Shown: positions 46,301-58,875, counted from the stretch's first letter. The stretch is DNA of 64,000 nt from Branchiostoma floridae (GCF_000003815.2 NC_049991.1:17315083-17379082), one strand, 5' to 3'. Translations and numbers: made by a program. Notes: generated by a model not told the origin, from the sequence alone.

Positions 46301-47510
46301 AGATCTTGCGAGTTTCACTGTCAAAAGTGAGGATTTAGACTTGGGGGGATGCCAGTTTCAGTCGATGAAAAGGTAGAAATCAGCTTGAACCTTTTGTTAG
46401 TGAAGTGTTGGCTGCTGACGGTACCGCTCTCTTAGAGATAAATTTGATCCTATACATGGAGGGGAGATCATTTTTAAAAGTTTAAGGCTTTGCCAGTTCA
46501 GTCAACCAAAGTGTTACTGGAATTAAAGTTCAGCAAACCCTTGCGTGTTGAGGTAGTTTGAGCACTGAATACAGATTATTGCCTTTCAAAGCCATTTAAA
46601 TTCTATGTCAATGAAGGTTGGCCATCCTGGTAATATAGATAGTCAAGGAAACTGGATAAATTTGCAAACAAGACAACATCTGCTGTTTTTTTTTTTCATA
46701 GACAAAACGTCTGAAATATGTGACTGTTTTCACTGTTATCAAGTTGTTAGAGTATCTACATGTATTACCTTGGCTGCCTACTGTTGAAATTCTCGGTACT
46801 GCTAGGTATGGAGCCAGCTAAAGGCAAGCCAATCTAAGTAAAAGTATGCAAAACTGGAAGAAATTATGAAAACAAATCTGACTGTCGAGTGTCAAGGTTT
46901 CCTCTGATTTCATCTTGACTGTTGGCTATTTTCAACAGACTGAGCTCTCAGGAAATGAAATCTTGTGGTCTAGACTTAAATCAAGATTTGACACCTTGCC
47001 TACAGGAGGGTAACAAATAATGGGACTGCCTTCCCTTGAGGACAGTATAGATACATACAGCCTAGGAAAAATGTTGTCTCGGGTAGTGGTGCGTACCGGT
47101 TTGCTGAACCGGAATTGGACTTGCTATAACTTTCGGTTAAATTCTGAACATAGAAAAACGTTTTTTTGGAAAACCTGAAATCTCTTTCTTGTTGTATACT
47201 AGTATCATCTAAAACAATGCTAGATACCTATGTTACTTTATTAACTGCAGCCAACGGGCCCGAAAATAACTGAGTGTATGTTTGCGAAAATAGATTGTCC
47301 TAGCACCATGAGCGGGCCATTAGCACATGGTTGCACCACCGTCCGCACGGAAACCTTAATATTTTTATCTCACCTGAGTAAAAACATTTTAGAATGTTAT
47401 TGTATTTCAAAATGTTCTCCTTACTTCTGTTTAAAGAGAAAACGCGATTTTTAGACAGACCCAAGAAAAATTTTGTTGACACCCTGTGATGTTGGCATTA
47501 AGAATTGAAG
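46301..47510. other. Intronic sequence
   Basis: No gene or clear repeat. A short GC-rich GTACCGGTTTGCTGAACCGG near 47092. Confidence 0.35.
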
Positions 47511-47516
47511 TATAAT

Positions 47517-47715
47517 GGTGTATTCTAAGGTATCCTGAGGGGCAGAATTACTGTCAGATTCTTCAACTGTGACCTTAGTTACCTTAGAGCCTATTTCATG
47601 CTTGTCAGAGGCTCTGCTCTCCAGTGTAAGGGCGTCTAGTGCATCCAATTTCTTATCATTTTTAGAAAAACACATCTAAATGACGCCTGGACACATGCCT
47701 TTGTAAGATCCTGAA
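47517..47715. repeat. Dispersed repeat copy (partner at 18393)
   Basis: Shares TCCTGAGGGGCA.AATTACTG, TTTCATGCTTGTCA, CAGTGTAAGGGCGTCTAGTG and TCCAATTTCTTATCATTT with 18393-18605. On the minus strand this copy keeps a longer open frame (LDALDALTLESRASDKHEI...) than its partner. Confidence 0.65.
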
Positions 47716-49689
47716 CTACACCCTAGTTTTTACAAGAATGTGATCAAAAACACAACATTGACTCTCCTGCGCCTAACCATGCGTGTGACAAAGCCTAAGG
47801 CACTTCCTCAAACATATATCATTACCAGTGATAAACTTGTTTTTCTTTCTCTTTTATTAAAGAGGATTTCTACCTGCCTCCTGCTGCAGGAAGGGACTAA
47901 GGCAACACATACGTTAAGGTATTAGGAAGATGACAAAATGAATTGGTATCTCCAGGAGTTCATATGGAAATCTTCAATCCCACTTCCTGAAGTGGGAGGT
48001 ATACTTAAAGGTACGGTTGGTGTGGCGTTAGAACTGTACATAAAATTGAGGGTTTCAATCAAGGAGAAGGGAAGGCCTCAGATTTCAGACGCTCAAACAA
48101 TGAATAAGTACACTTACTACAGTGTAGAATTCAATACCACTTATACATGTAGTTTTATGAGACCAACGATTGCCTACAGTACTGCTACTACAGTAACTAT
48201 ATTACAGGTATAACTGAAATGTGAAAGCACAAAGTCTGTTGGACAGGTGATTTGTAGCTAATGAAGTTTAACAGCCTGAGAAATATCTAAAACAGATTGG
48301 TTTGTCGATTTCGCAAAAGTTCCATAGCAAAGGTTTCCACCAAAATAGATTGTCAATCTGTGTGCACACAAATACAGAATTCTCCCATAGATCCTATTTC
48401 TATTATGACATCCCAATTTGGTATTATTCTTTTCAAGTCTGAGCATTTGAAAGAAAAATCTAGTTTTTTTATAGCCATTTCTTGTCCTTCTCCTTCATTT
48501 CTTCTTGAAAACAAGTATTTGGTGGTAAAACCGTAACCATGATATTCTGAGTGAGTGCTGTAGTAGGCACGAGGCATACCAAATAGCTGACTGTTTCGTC
48601 TCTCCACCTATGAAATTATAGTCAGCCGTTTGCTTCCCATCATCCATCTCCTTATTTCTTTAAGGACCTTAACCTTCTCTTTGTCTTGACTTGTTAAGAG
48701 TCTTCTGTAAAGGTTAAGTATACATATGTGCATCCTCTTCTGATGGCTCCATTTCAGAAACCGGAAGTGGAACAAATTTGGGGAGAACGACATATGAAGT
48801 TTGCTCCCGCATGTCACGACTTGGGATACAATCAAGATTCTTTGCACTTGTGATTTCTGGGAAGAATGCCAAAAAACTTGACTAAAAAGCACTTGACTGC
48901 ATCCCTTGCCTTCCGTGCTTCGCTTCCCAAGCACAAAATGAAAGCTTACTGCAATATAACCGCTGCAGAATTCCTGATTCATCTAACTTCACCAACACTT
49001 CTGAGTAGCACTTGGAATAAATTGCTTGGTAAATGTTTCAGGAATGTTGTCCACCAAATGTGGGGGCGGGTATGCTGTGAAACTTGATAGATTATGAAGC
49101 ATTTATTTGGATGGCAGGGCAGCTGTCGAAGCACCCCTGAAAAGTCATGGGTTAATGCACCATTTACAGTTGAACGCCCACCTGTAACTAAGAAGGACAT
49201 TTGCGGCAGGTGCCCGGATATTGCTTCGAACTGAATCCAGGATGTAAAGGCAATATGGAAGTGTTTTCGTCAGGCTAATATTATATAACGACGTCCGTCG
49301 GTCAATATTAGCCATTATTAAAGCTTAATTCACATCAGAACCACAGCATTTGCTATTGCTAATCAACTTCTAAATTCAGGCTTAACGATTTGACAGTATC
49401 TGCCACATAAGGCAAAGCTGTAAGCTGACTCAGGTCCATTGCAATGTGCTGTCATGTGAATCTCTCTTTCTCTGCGCTGCACAACAGTATGGCTTCTCCT
49501 GATTTTAGTTCCCTGAACAGTCTCTATACCTCCATGGTCATTTGCAAGATCCTGTCATGCATTGCTTCGTATTATTATCAAAGGCCGTCAATTCCCTCTT
49601 GCAAACACCTTTGCACTGCAGCTGGGACCGACTTATGTTTTTTTCCTGACATCAGGCCTTCATAATCTGTTATATTTGTAGCATCAACT
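47716..49689. other. Intronic sequence
   Basis: No supported gene. The overlapping 124-codon minus-strand frame at 48608-48982 and the plus-strand frame at 48866 show no domains. 49215-49330 has a GACGTCCGTCGGTCAATATTAG patch mirrored by CTAATATTATATAACGACG. Confidence 0.35.
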
Positions 49690-50158
49690 GTCTTAGTTCT
49701 TCCTGGTGCCATAATACCACCACATCAAGAAACCATTAATTTCTATTCAGGCCTTCTGAACAATGTCTTGTTAACACCTAAATATCTGAGTTAGTTCCGT
49801 AAATAGTTTCATCAAGTTGGTAGATCAACTGACCAAAGTCTTCTTCATTACACAACCCTCTCTCATCTTCAGTAAACGTTTCAATGACCATGTCGTCTTC
49901 ATCATTACAAACATTTTATACTGATTGATAAAAGTGACGAATAATCGTTGAAACGTTTACTGAAGAATTAGAGAAAGTTGTGTAACAAAGAAGACTTTAT
50001 TTGATTCTATCTGTGAGTTTTTTTTTAAACTTAAAAGTGTATTTGCCTCAGGATTACTGATGCTGCATTTGGTCTCTTTGAATCACTTCAAATTTGTGTG
50101 TTGTTTTCTCATGTGGGGATATTATGGCACCCGACAGAATTATGAGAGTTGAAATTAA
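49690..50158. mobile_element. Inverted-repeat element, second copy, interrupted
   Basis: TTCCTGGTGCCATAATACCACC at about 49700 mirrors ATGTGGGGATATTATGGCACC at 50111, followed by GACAGAATTATGAGAGTTG. TTAACACCTAAATATCT at 49774 matches the interior of the element at 34975. About 164 bp in the middle belong to a different fold-back element (49835-49998). Confidence 0.7.
49835..49998. mobile_element. Fold-back MITE nested in another MITE
   Basis: AAAGTCTTCTTCATTACACAAC and TCTTCAGTAAACGTTTCAATGA on the left are mirrored by TCGTTGAAACGTTTACTGAA and GTTGTGTAACAAAGAAGACTTT on the right. The arms are about 55 bp each with a short loop. Confidence 0.9.
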
Positions 50159-51575
50159 GTCCGTGTTAAGATGTGAGAAGAAGCTTTTAATTATTCCCAG
50201 TGCATTCCATCAGGTACCAGTATGCCCTATAGTATAGTTACTGTATAAAGTGGTCCACTGTGTTCTGCTGCTGCAATGGTTTGGATATCCTACAGAGTAT
50301 AATCAGTCTTTCTTCAAATCCCCTGGTATGCCTCTACCAGGAAGAAATTAGTGCTAATTGCGATGTAAAACTTTCAAGGAAGATTAACAGCCAGCAGCCG
50401 AAACTTTACGGCAGATATAACGTGTTATGAGAGATGCTGCTGTTGCAGTAAGCATTTCATGAGACTCAGTAATATCTCCAGTTTTCAGATGCATTTGCCA
50501 TTTAAGACACAGTTTTACTGACCACCTGCCAATAGTATACTCGCCCAAGGGAGTTGTGAAGGCTTCTATCTCAACACCAGCACAGCGTTTTAAATTGCCT
50601 GGGATGTAGTATTATCTTTTACGACGCCTTTGGGAGGAATATCAGATTCTACAGTGTCTGCAATGTTTTATTAAAAAAGTTTTGGTTTGTCATAGTTTTG
50701 TGAGGAACTACCAGATATCATAGAGGCCCGTGGAGATTTGTTATTCTTGTGCTTTCATGAATATTGGACTATATGTATATAATTATGAAACTGGAAAGAC
50801 ACCTTGAATACAGAAAATCTCATTAGTTTTAGTCAAATAATTCCCTATCTAGGTAGTAGTATACGAGTAGTATCCAGTATTTGATTATGAAAGTTATAAA
50901 TTCTGTATTAAGAGCAAATCAACACATAGAGTTTCATTTTTTGCAGAACCAGTCAGTTTGAGAATGCACCCTTAGTTTTCAACAAATAAATGAGATTAAA
51001 AATTGATATTAAAAAATCTTAAATCCAAAATTCATGTTGGTGTTCAATGTATTTTTGAATTTCAGTTGTCAAAATTCACAGCATGACAATGCTACTTTTT
51101 CACATTATGATATCAGTTATATTGTCTGTCCTGAGTCCAATATTTTATCCATACTTCCACTATCTTATAATGTAAAACTAATTAAAAGTACTATTAGGCC
51201 TAAGGAAAAGATGCAAAAGCAGTCATCTTCTATTTGGGTGAAGCATGATGGTTTTTCAAATAGCAGTGGTAGTGCAATGCAGCTTAGTTACTGCCCGTGT
51301 TTAGCCAAGCACACTGGCTCAACCCTACTCTTGATGACAAGTGTGTTGGATTCTTTTATATGCAGAGACTTGATGCCCAAGATTTAGACATGATAGGCTT
51401 GATGTAGCTTAATGGAATATTGCTATGATAAAGTTAGTGGAAAGACATTAGACTCTCATAAAAACAGAATGAACATGGTTCTGGCTGTAATGATGGTCAT
51501 GATTAGCCTGGGTACAACCTGGGAAGTAGTTTGTTTTCTTCTGCTACCCTGGTGATGTGAGTTAATGAGCAAATT
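50159..51575. other. AT-rich intronic sequence
   Basis: No gene or clear repeat. The 117-codon frame at 51034 is AT-rich and without recognised features. Confidence 0.4.
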
Positions 51576-51690
51576 ACGGAATGGGTTCTAGAGCGCTCGT
51601 CTAATGACAACAGCCCCTCCCACAAGTGGACAGAGGGTGTTTTGCGTGTTAGAACTCTTGTTCGAGTGAGCGCTTGAACCCATTCCTTTT
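51576..51690. repeat. Inverted repeat (small fold-back element)
   Basis: GGAATGGGTTCTAGAGCGCTCG is mirrored by CGAGTGAGCGCTTGAACCCATTCC around a 62 bp loop that also holds TTAGAACTCTTGTTCG. The flanks ACCCTGG/CCAATCAGGG may extend it. Confidence 0.75.
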
Positions 51691-52004
51691 TCCGCTGTTG
51701 TGTAGGGACCAATCAGGGCCCTCATCCAAGCTTTTGACGATTCCAGACGTTAGAGATATCATGGTTCCTAGACGGAATAGCAAAGTGACTGTATATGGTG
51801 TATAATAAATGTTGGAGCGAACTACTATCCGGATGGTACCCATGATGAACAGTTCACATTGAAGCTGAGCCATTCCACAGCACTTTGCCTTGTAATTAAT
51901 TACACACCTGCCGAGACATATTCCCCAGAACTTTCCTGCTTATCGGAAAAGTTAAAGCAGTTTCATTGCTCACAGCTCTTTGTGCTGATGACTTGGAAAC
52001 TCGC

Positions 52005-52300
52005 CAAGGTCTTTAAGAAAAGGAACCTAAGAGGCAATCTTACACCTTCACAATGGATGGCATGGCAGTCACTCAACTCTAAGTTGGTAGGGGAGACTTT
52101 CACAAAGTTCATTGATAGCATCAATGTCACAGGAGACAAACTTTTTACCAACTAAGAAACAAACTTATCAAAACTTTGTGGAACTTCTTTAAGAAGAAGA
52201 ACCTTAGAGGTAATCCTACACCTTCACAATGGCTGGCATGGCAGTCACTCAACCCTAAGTTGTTCACAAAGTTTATTGACATCATCACTGTCACAGAAAA
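52005..52300. repeat. Two-copy tandem duplication, ~178 bp unit
   Basis: TCTTTAAGAA.A.GAACCTTAGAGG, AATC.TACACCTTCACAATGG, TGGCATGGCAGTCACTCAA and TTCACAAAGTT.ATTGA occur in both halves (from 52011 and 52189). Because the unit is repeated, frames on the minus strand share LSDCHA.HCEGV.LPLRF; this is duplication, not two genes. Confidence 0.88.
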
Positions 52301-52589
52301 CTTAACTTTTTTTCCAACTTTGAGAAGCAAACTTAGTAAAACTATGTGAAAAATTGAAATATTCAATAAAATTTGCAAAATCTTTGGTGTTTCTATGGTT
52401 TGTAATGATGTGTTAAACCCACCTAAGATAGTGACTACCCAAAGGATTTGAAGAAAATTTTCACAGTAGATTTCACAATACTGGACCCAAACACTGACTA
52501 TGGGTGATTCATATAATGCAGGTAGATTGACTTGCCCATTATTTCTGTTTCTGTCTACAAATTGCTGTTTGAATGTAGATATTTCAAGC

Positions 52590-54065
52590 CCCATCACACA
52601 TACATTGCCTGGCTATTCCCACATCCTGACTGATATGATAGGGGCTGTGTTCATGCCCCCCATTTTCCTGATGAACTGTTGCAGNNNNNNNNNNNNNNNN
52701 NNNNNNNNNNNNNNNNNNNNNNNNNNNNNNNNNNNNNNNNNNNNNNNNNNNNNNNNNNNNNNNNNNNNNNNNNNNNNNNNNNNNTCTCAGCATTTGTTTC
52801 CTATCCCTGAGATTTAACATATATATTGCTTGTGAAGTATCTGGATTAGTCCAACATTGCCCTTGCTGTTCTTGATGCTGAAAGATATGCATACATCCCT
52901 TTCAGTGTTGTTAGTGGTGTTTAGTATATATAAAATTCACCTTTGATGGTTGCCATTGTCCTGATGTACTGATACTTTGTACTGACTGAGTGTATTGCTT
53001 GCTCATTCCCCTGTATTGATGAATGTAATGGTGTTGTAGCGGACCGTGCCTAGCTTTACAGAACGTTCTTCTTCTAGGTTCTTTAAACCGTCCTTTGCGG
53101 AGTGTCGCATATATTTCTTGTCTTAGCTGTTTAACCATTACATATATATATTGCTTTTGGTGTACCTGAAGTATGCAGACATTACTGTTGCTATGCTTGG
53201 AACTGAAAGGTGTGCATGTCACAGAAGTTAAGTTTTGTCAGCCGCTTCATAATTTTCTCACTTCTTTTCTAACTAGTGCTTCAGTTTCTTGTCTGTAGAC
53301 TTATTAGAATACATATATATTTCCTGAAGTGTATCAGAGAAATGCAGTTATAACTGTTCCTTTCCTTGGTGCTGAAAGTTGTGCATGCAGAAGTTCACTT
53401 TCTCCAGCTACTTGATGATATTTTCCCTTATTTGTTTGGTTGTTGCATCTGCATTATGATATTCTTCCTTTGTTTGTTGCCTGTTGCATCTGTATATGAT
53501 GTTATAACAACACAAACATATTGCCTTTAATTTATGACTTATGCTGTAATAACTGTCATCTTCCTTTGCAATGAAAGATGAACATACAGAAATAAACATT
53601 ATTCTTCATTCGTTTTCTCCTTCCTATGCTTACTACTGCATCTGTTTCTTGTCAACATTACTAAGACAATGCATACATATTGCCTTATCATAACATAGTA
53701 TATATAAATTAAGCATAGATTATTGTCACTTTCCTTGGTGCTGAAAGTTGTGCATACAGGAGTAAACATTATTCTTCATTTCTTTGCTAATAAGTTCATC
53801 TGTTTCTTGTCTGTAGACTTATTGCAATACATTCATAATGCCTTAAGTGTATCTTAATTATGCAGATATTGTACTGTCACTTTTGTTGGGGCTGAAATAT
53901 GTGCTTACAGAAATGTTCTTGAGTTTTTCTCTTCCTTTGCTAACCACTGCATCATGTTTGTTGACTACATTGCTATAACAAAACATACATATTGCTTGTA
54001 GTGTATTCAAGTCATGCAGACATCATTGTCACTGTCCATGGTGCTGAAAAATCTGCATGCATATG
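52590..54065. repeat. Degenerate tandem array, seven or more copies of a 160-200 bp unit
   Basis: Recurring in order are ACATATATTGC.T (52817, 53147, 53309, 53516, 53675, 53832, 53987), GCAGAxATTxxTGTC, TTGGTGCTGAAAG.TGTGCAT and TCTGTTTCTTGTCTGTAGAC. Copies are well diverged. The array contains the 100-N gap at 52685-52784, probably a result of assembly difficulty. Confidence 0.8.
52685..52784. other. Assembly gap (100 N)
   Basis: Exactly 100 N. Confidence 0.99.
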
Positions 54066-54198
54066 TATTTTGCGAAGAATTGTCAATGAATATTATTAAA
54101 GGAATCCTAGACTTTCCAGTATTTTGTTTTCTCCTTTGACCGGAAAAATAAGAGTATTTCACAACAATGGTTGGACAATGTATTTATTTCACCTTTCT

Positions 54199-54298
54199 NN
54201 NNNNNNNNNNNNNNNNNNNNNNNNNNNNNNNNNNNNNNNNNNNNNNNNNNNNNNNNNNNNNNNNNNNNNNNNNNNNNNNNNNNNNNNNNNNNNNNNNN
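54199..54298. other. Assembly gap (100 N)
   Basis: Exactly 100 N, just after the end of the degenerate array. Confidence 0.99.
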
Positions 54299-55159
54299 TT
54301 ACAACAATTGGTAGCAACAAATATATGCAAAATATTTAATCTCACAAATCAAAGGTAGTCGTATACATGTTTCTAGGCAAAGTTATACATGTAGAACAGT
54401 CAGAAGATAACATATTCAGATATAGTTTGGATCTTCAAATTAATTTTTTTAACGAGCAATTTCAAGTTCAGTCCACGAAGGTGCAAAATGCAGCTGAGTC
54501 TTGTTTCACTCCATTACCTGTCCTGTAAACTTAACCACTGTGTCAGGGCTTTTATCCTCATCCTTCTATTTTGGGCACCAGTGCAAAGAGCTTATTTGAA
54601 AGAAGGCTGTACCGGAATAGCTAAGACCCTTTTACGTGCGATCCATAAATGTAGGGATCTGAATTTCAAAGGTAAACTTTTATGCCTTGTCATATAAATA
54701 GTTCCAATAGCGTGCTACTTAATAGCTTGTGTATGATCAAAAACATCTAGGTGCAAGTTCAACAGGTAGATTTTTATCTTGAGTCAGATTTTAGTGGGTA
54801 AGTCCTCAAAGTTTACAGGGCGTATATACAGAAAAGGCTGTCTGCTATCTTGCTCCCTGTAATGTACTTCGGGATTATGCTTTTATGGTGTGTCCTTATG
54901 AGGTAACGTTGCGCCAAATAAAGGATCGCAGGAGCCGACTTGGCGCGGTGTCCGAAGAATGCCTAAGGTGATGATGCGCCGTTTGCACGACGATTGGGTA
55001 TGCATGGTTTTGCCCTTTTGTCCTTGGGGTCAAAATTGGGGAATTAGTCTTGATGACTGTCTCCAGACCAGTGATTTCTAGTTAACCTCACTCAAGGATT
55101 CCAGGTCGTGCTGGAGGGATTAGATACAGACTCTGGTAGGAACCAGAATACTGGTCTGT
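54299..55159. other. Non-coding; GC-richer patch at 54880-55050
   Basis: No gene recognised. 54880-55010 is GC-richer and repeat-free. Confidence 0.35.
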
Positions 55160-55483
55160 CAGGGCTCGAAATACTTTTTTTCTGCATACCTGCACTGGTG
55201 CAGGTAACATTGAAAATCACCTGCATCAGACAAATTTTACCTGCACCACTCTTAACTTAAGATTGTTCACAAATCATTTTTATTTTTTTAATACTTTATA
55301 GGTGGTAACAGTTAATGCAGCTAATAACAATCCATATACACCTACCTAATAGGACATTTATGTATAAAACCCAGTACATGGAGTCATGGACCAGTGCAGG
55401 TTGGGTGCATGTAGACACCAGAAATACCTGCACAGCTCCAATTTCACCTGCACTAACCTGCATATGTGGTATTTCGAGCCCTG
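55160..55483. mobile_element. CAGGGCTC-family transposon, best-preserved copy
   Basis: CAGGGCTCGAAATAC...GTATTTCGAGCCCTG gives near-perfect inverted ends, flanked by TCTGT on both sides (55155-55159 and 55484-55488). Interior ACCTGCAC words match the copies at 27371 and 44217. No transposase; ORFs on both strands arise from the repeat. Confidence 0.9.
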
Positions 55484-55488
55484 TCTGT

Positions 55489-56500
55489 GCTACGATAGTG
55501 CTCTTTATTTGCTGTTGCAACATTTTGTGTTTGTTAGAGACAGTGAACTGTTGGTAGTACCCTATTGTGAAGCCCCTACCAACTTTGGTTTCCTTGTCAA
55601 ATGGTATACACATTAAGGAATTTTACAAAATATATTTTTGTAAATTACTTTCTCTCTACTACGTTACCGTTAACTTGTACAGCCAACTTTGAATGCATAC
55701 CTGGCGCCAAAAGTCTACTGCATTAAGATTGATATCAAAATTGTTAGGTGAAAAGTCTTGTAGTCAACTCTGATTGAAATCACTACCTCCCTAGTATACA
55801 ATATAGTGGCAGCTATAGAATGACTAATAAGAAAATCACCAGAGTATAAAATACATAAAAGATATTCTGTAGTGACTCTGATATGTTGCAACTTTCAAAG
55901 ATCAATGCCTTCTCAAACATCAACGCCTTAATTAGGTCTTTCTCCGCTGTTTCTGGTTGACAGAGTCTTGAAAACCTTTTATCCATAGCCTTTAAGGTTC
56001 TAAGGTAAGTCAAAATTGCGTGAAAAATGCCCATTCATCTGTGATGAAAACTTGTCAAAGTCGTAATTTGGTGACTCGAAAAGTGCTTCCGCTTCCTTCC
56101 ATGGCTCGTTAGGTCATGATTTATAATCCAGCCAAGCAGACGCTTCCTGTGCCAGGTCCTTTACGATGAGAGGAAGGATGGAAAATGAGATTAACATGAG
56201 CCTCAAGGGTGTCACGATTGTACATTCACTGTCAGCATGGTTAATATCAAACATGATAATTTCTTGTCAGGTGGTTCTTGAAGAATTCTCTTTGCATTAA
56301 TCATATGATAATTTCAACTAGGTGAATGATAAAGCCTCCGTCACTATTGAAGTCAGACCAACGATGCGAAAATCACGCAATGTCATGCAATTAACCCTCC
56401 TATTGACATACTGTGTGACGTATTCTTAATTTGCAGGTTGAAGGAAGCAAAGGAAGGAGTGTAATAGAAGGTCCTTCTTATTTAATTATAGAATATATTT
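55489..56500. other. Intronic; GC-richer patch at 56060-56260
   Basis: No gene or repeat. The 56060-56260 patch is repeat-free and balanced in composition. Confidence 0.35.
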
Positions 56501-56622
56501 GTTTGTTTGTTTATTTGTGTGTGTGTGTTTTTCTGTGTCTGTGTCTGTATGTGTGTGTAAGTGCGTGCATGTGTGTGTGTGCATGTGTGTGTCCATGTGT
56601 GGGCATATCTGTATCTTAGTGT
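56501..56622. repeat. GT-rich microsatellite
   Basis: Interrupted (TG)n/(TGTGTC)n tract preceded by (TTTG)n. Confidence 0.95.
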
Positions 56623-57825
56623 GTTAACAGCACACCTGCAGGAGCTATTAATGAGTGGTTTTTCGGATCCATTATTTAGTTTGAACTGTCTGATGATTTA
56701 TAGCATCAAAGCCAAATGGTGTACTCCCGTGTGATGCTTTTATAGGTGATGATACAATTCAGTTCCAGTAACCCTGATTGCTGTTCGTCAAAGCAACTAA
56801 ATGCTGCACACTACTGGAGGATATGATTGCCTGAGCACACAATCTGGCTAACATAATTTACTCCCCAGTGTGGCTTGGCTTTCATATGTGATTATATCTG
56901 CTCGAGTTCTTGGAAGTCAAGTTATATTTTCTGGAAAAGCTCTTGGCTATGGTGTGTTTTCTGTCAAAATGAGTTAATGGTTAAGTCAAAGTTGGAAGAT
57001 TGCCAAGAGATTTTCCAGGATACAGGGTCTGATTTCCAAGAACAAAGATAAGTAGATACATTTGTAATCCACAATGGTTGTCTTTCAACTTGTTCCATTA
57101 AGCAGGAAATTTGTTTGAAAAGCATTTGGGTATCATGCTTCCTCTGTAAAAACAATCCATTTTACCTAGACTAAGTGTGCTGTGGATCATTCCATGTTTT
57201 ATTGTGTGATGTTTCATTGTATGATGTTTTTTTTTATCTACTATCATGAAAACAGGAAACATTTAAGCATCTATTTGAAGAACAATCAAGTGAAATTTGA
57301 TGACTTATTTAGGGCTCCAAAAGAAAAAAAATATAGGGAACAGTTTTATCCATAAATGACATTGGACAACTTATCCGAAATCAAACATTAAAAGCAGGCA
57401 GCGCTATGATTGACCTCAAAGTCTATTTTTTTGTCATATTTCTCTCTTTCTTGTCCAACTTAAATAATTTCTGTGCATTCTTTTTTTATTCTCTTTTTTC
57501 TCCACTGTTACAGTAATGGCTGTCTGAACATCCTACAGTGCTCTGCATTCTGCTCACTACTAACTCGAGCCATTGCCCGTAAAAACTTCAACATGGCACC
57601 ACTGTTGTCCCTTCACATTTTCCACCCAGTAGTGAATGTCTCTTATCCTAAACCCTGGCCGTGTGCGATCCCTGGAGAGCCATTTGAACACAGTTAACCA
57701 CCCGTTGAAACAGTGGCAGGGTTGTTTGTCTCCGCCTGTGGCACATGTTTGGAGTCGTGCGGCCGGACTTACCATCCTCCCGCGCCATCTGTTCACCTGA
57801 GATAAGGGCCCTTCATGCTGGCCCT
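56623..57825. other. Intronic sequence
   Basis: 57540-57800 is GC-richer, with open frames on both strands lacking domains. The rest is AT-rich. Confidence 0.35.
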
Positions 57826-58575
57826 GGGGCATGTTTGAAATGTCCTGTGTAGAGACGCAGAAGATAGGTTGTTTCAGCATAGATGATGACTTGTAACTGC
57901 TTTGAAATAACAGGAAAACTTTTGAGTCCAGACTGAATTAACGCTATAGCTAATTCACTTTTATCCGTGGGGTAACCTATATCCGTCATTTTTAAAAACA
58001 GGTTGTTTATCTTGGATATCACGTCAACGGACGATGATTTCAAGTTGCCATATTTTTAAAATATAATTTTCAGTTTGAAAACACTGTCCGGCTTTACTTG
58101 ATATCCCAGCATACCCTGCTTTTATACAGAACGGATATAGGTTACCCCGCGAAAAATGGTTAACTAGCGTTACATCGGATCCCTAAATCTTAATCTCATG
58201 AGCATATCTTGAAATGTTGTGTGCAGAGACGTAGAAGATAGGTTGTTTCAGCATAGATGACTTGTAACTGCTTTGAAACAATAGGAAAACTTTTGAGTCA
58301 AGACTGAATTACATCCCTTAAAATCTCAATCTCATGAGCATATTTTGAAATATCATGTGTAGAGACAGAAGATCTGTTGTTTCAGTATGGCTAACGACTT
58401 GTAACTGCTTTGAAATAACAGGAAACTTTGAAGCCAAGAGCGAATTAATCTTGAACAGTGCAACATCCCTATATCTCAATATCATGAGCATATTTTGAAA
58501 TGTACATGTAGTGCATCAAGACAGAGAAGATCAGTTGTTTCAGGACAACAGATACCTTGTAACAGCTTTAAATAA
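57826..58575. repeat. Four-copy tandem array (~134-158 bp unit) interrupted by a MITE
   Basis: GTTTCAG anchors at 57871, 58245, 58379 and 58537. Each unit has GTGTAGAGAC.xAGAAGAT, ACTTGTAACTGCTTTGAAA, GGAAAACTTTxGA and GAATTA..CATCCCT. The 374 bp first spacing equals one unit plus the 230 bp MITE and its TA. Confidence 0.92.
57941..58170. mobile_element. Palindromic MITE, TA-insertion family, copy 3
   Basis: Begins ACGCTATAGCTAATTCAC and ends GGTTAACTAGCGT, flanked by TA (57939-57940, 58171-58172). The inner arms GGTAACCTATATCCGT / ACGGATATAGGTTACC are perfect. Sibling array copies read GAATTACATCCCT, the uninterrupted site. Confidence 0.95.
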
Positions 58576-58875
58576 CAGGAAATTTTGGACTAAAGACAAT
58601 ATACCTGTTAACAGTCACTACTGTAACATAACTATAACAATAACAATAACCCTGAATCTGAATGTTTGAAATGTCATGAGTCTAGCAGACAAAAGACTGA
58701 ATCTTGCACGACCCCAAGAAGGATGAACAGTTGATTGCTGTGTGGTGTGCATTGTCATTATTCCCTTTGCATTAATAACACAGAAGAGCCTGGGTCAATG
58801 GGGGTCGCAGATTGTAATCTTGGACAACCTTCCTGGTGAACTTCGTGAATAATTCATATGGTGCTGATGACGGGA
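58576..58875. other. Non-coding spacer
   Basis: An AACAATAAC short repeat at about 58633-58650. Nothing else. Confidence 0.4.

Noticed and set aside
52145-52597. 150-codon minus-strand ORF, the longest in the window
   Set aside because: It runs through an AT-rich tandem duplication; the homologous frame in the other copy is what makes it look conserved. No domain and poor codon bias.
56431-56619. Cys/Val-rich ORF
   Set aside because: Translation of the GT microsatellite.
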